Shown here piece after piece: positions 6,679-6,971 of a stretch of 6,971 nt of DNA. How positions within the stretch are numbered: position 1 is the first letter of the stretch; each line of letters begins with the position of its first letter. The notes beneath the pieces were generated by a model. That model was given only the letters and a program-made list of their open reading frames with translations, was not told where the DNA came from and did not search any database. This stretch comes from Candidatus Acetothermia bacterium. Its GTDB lineage: Bacteria > Bipolaricaulota > Bipolaricaulia > Bipolaricaulales > Bipolaricaulaceae. Position numbers and translations under genes: made by a program. Location of the stretch: positions 1-6,971 of the forward strand of contig PUMK01000207.1 of NCBI GenBank assembly GCA_003551325.1, written 5' to 3'.

Positions 6679-6694
6679 TTTAACGGTCGTTCAA
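6679..6694 (-). promoter_or_regulatory. Operator-like imperfect palindrome upstream of the sugar-binding protein gene
   Basis: TTGAACGACCGTTAAA on the minus strand is a 16-bp dyad: TT/AA outer bases, AACG/CGTT inner bases, one mismatch pair and an unpaired AC centre. It overlaps the stop codon of the LacI-type gene and lies 8 nt upstream of the ribosome binding site. LacI-family repressors bind even-length dyads of about this size, so it could be the operator of the adjacent regulator. The symmetry is imperfect, and no clear promoter was found beside it. Confidence 0.3.
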
Positions 6695-6971
6695 CCCTGT
6701 CTCCGACGCGCAGATGCTAGGGTCTCGTCATGCTGCACATGTATCTCGCTCTCACCTCCTCTGTGATGGTTGTTGAACTTGGTGACAGAGCCTCTCCGGA
6801 CTAGGGCCGTCTTCAGCCTGATCTGCCGCACTCGCTTCTGGGCGCGTCCTTCCCCTTCTAGCCGCGTAAGAAGGAGCTGCCCCGCCGCCAAACCCATCTC
6901 ATAAGGCTGCTGTGCCACGACAGTGAGTGGCGGGGTAAGGAGTGCGGCTTCATCGAAGTCGTCGAAGCCCA
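6691..6971 (-). CDS. LacI-family transcriptional regulator, C-terminal end (runs off right edge)
   Basis: Only the last 92 residues are inside the window; the DNA-binding and most of the sugar-sensing domain lie beyond the right edge. The visible part begins GFDDFDEAALLTPPLTVVAQ and continues QPYEMGLAAGQLLLTRLEG, then LKTALVRRGSV. These are the usual last strands and helix of the LacI/GalR periplasmic-binding-like domain (GFDD, PLTVV.QP..MG..A...L, L...LV.RGS). LacI proteins normally end within a few residues of RGS. Here the frame continues for about 30 more residues, rich in His, Arg and Glu, before TGA. Position directly upstream of a sugar importer suggests it represses that importer and is released by the transported sugar or a derivative. 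The family call is firm; the ligand is unknown. Confidence 0.9.
   Translation of the reverse strand, partial: GFDDFDEAALLTPPLTVVAQQPYEMGLAAGQLLLTRLEGEGRAQKRVRQIRLKTALVRRGSVTKFNNHHRGGESEIHVQHDETLASARRRQG

Noticed and set aside
5656..6720. 354-codon open frame on the plus strand
   Set aside because: It lies antisense to the whole sugar-binding protein gene, has no recognisable family motif, and is a usual by-product of GC-rich codon use on the other strand.
6720..6752. Small gene behind AGGAGGTGAG with an ATG in the LacI-type tail
   Set aside because: The frame runs only seven codons (ATG TGC AGC ... TAG), the spacing to the ribosome-binding-like sequence is too long, and it overlaps the open LacI-type frame.
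1..6971. tRNA, rRNA, CRISPR, insertion sequence or phage-type defence genes
   Set aside because: No such structure, repeat array, terminal inverted repeat or relevant protein motif was seen; the window is filled by transporter and thiamine genes.

Overview
All genes recognised in this window lie on the minus strand, so the biological order runs from high to low coordinates. Two transport-centred gene blocks sit back to back. The DNA is GC-rich (roughly 60% by eye). Both substrate-binding proteins carry signal-peptidase-I type leaders (AxA-like cleavage sites) rather than lipobox cysteines, which suits a diderm bacterium with a periplasm. The sugar-binding protein resembles the Thermus glucose/mannose-binding protein. 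The lineage cannot be fixed from the window; a thermophile-related or deep-branching diderm such as Bipolaricaulota or Deinococcus-Thermus is only a guess.

Block 1 (6971 to 3608) is a carbohydrate ABC importer. It opens with the C-terminal end of a LacI-family repressor cut by the window edge. A family-1 sugar-binding protein follows after a 36-nt gap holding a strong ribosome binding site and an operator-like imperfect palindrome. Next is a perfect 15-bp hairpin with a 3-nt loop, placed just before the first permease. Two MalF/MalG-type permeases then overlap by 4 nt (ATGA). No ATPase gene is present, so the importer probably uses a shared ATPase encoded elsewhere.

Block 2 (3569 to 1) is a thiamine operon. 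A sigma70-like promoter leads almost directly into a complete TPP (THI-box) riboswitch. The genes after it are thiL (thiamine-monophosphate kinase), a second PurM/HypE-superfamily protein of unknown function, thiB (thiamine-binding protein) and the start of thiP (permease), which runs off the left edge. These genes overlap by 11, 4 and about 40 nt, which points to one translationally coupled transcript. A thiQ ATPase would be expected beyond the left edge.

The most interesting point is the uncharacterised PurM/HypE-like gene fixed between thiL and thiB under a TPP riboswitch. It is not a normal HypE, because it lacks the C-terminal cysteine motif. Its position suggests a role in thiamine salvage, perhaps phosphorylation of imported thiamine to TMP for ThiL to finish. 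That role is inference. The rest of the window consists of well-recognised families.
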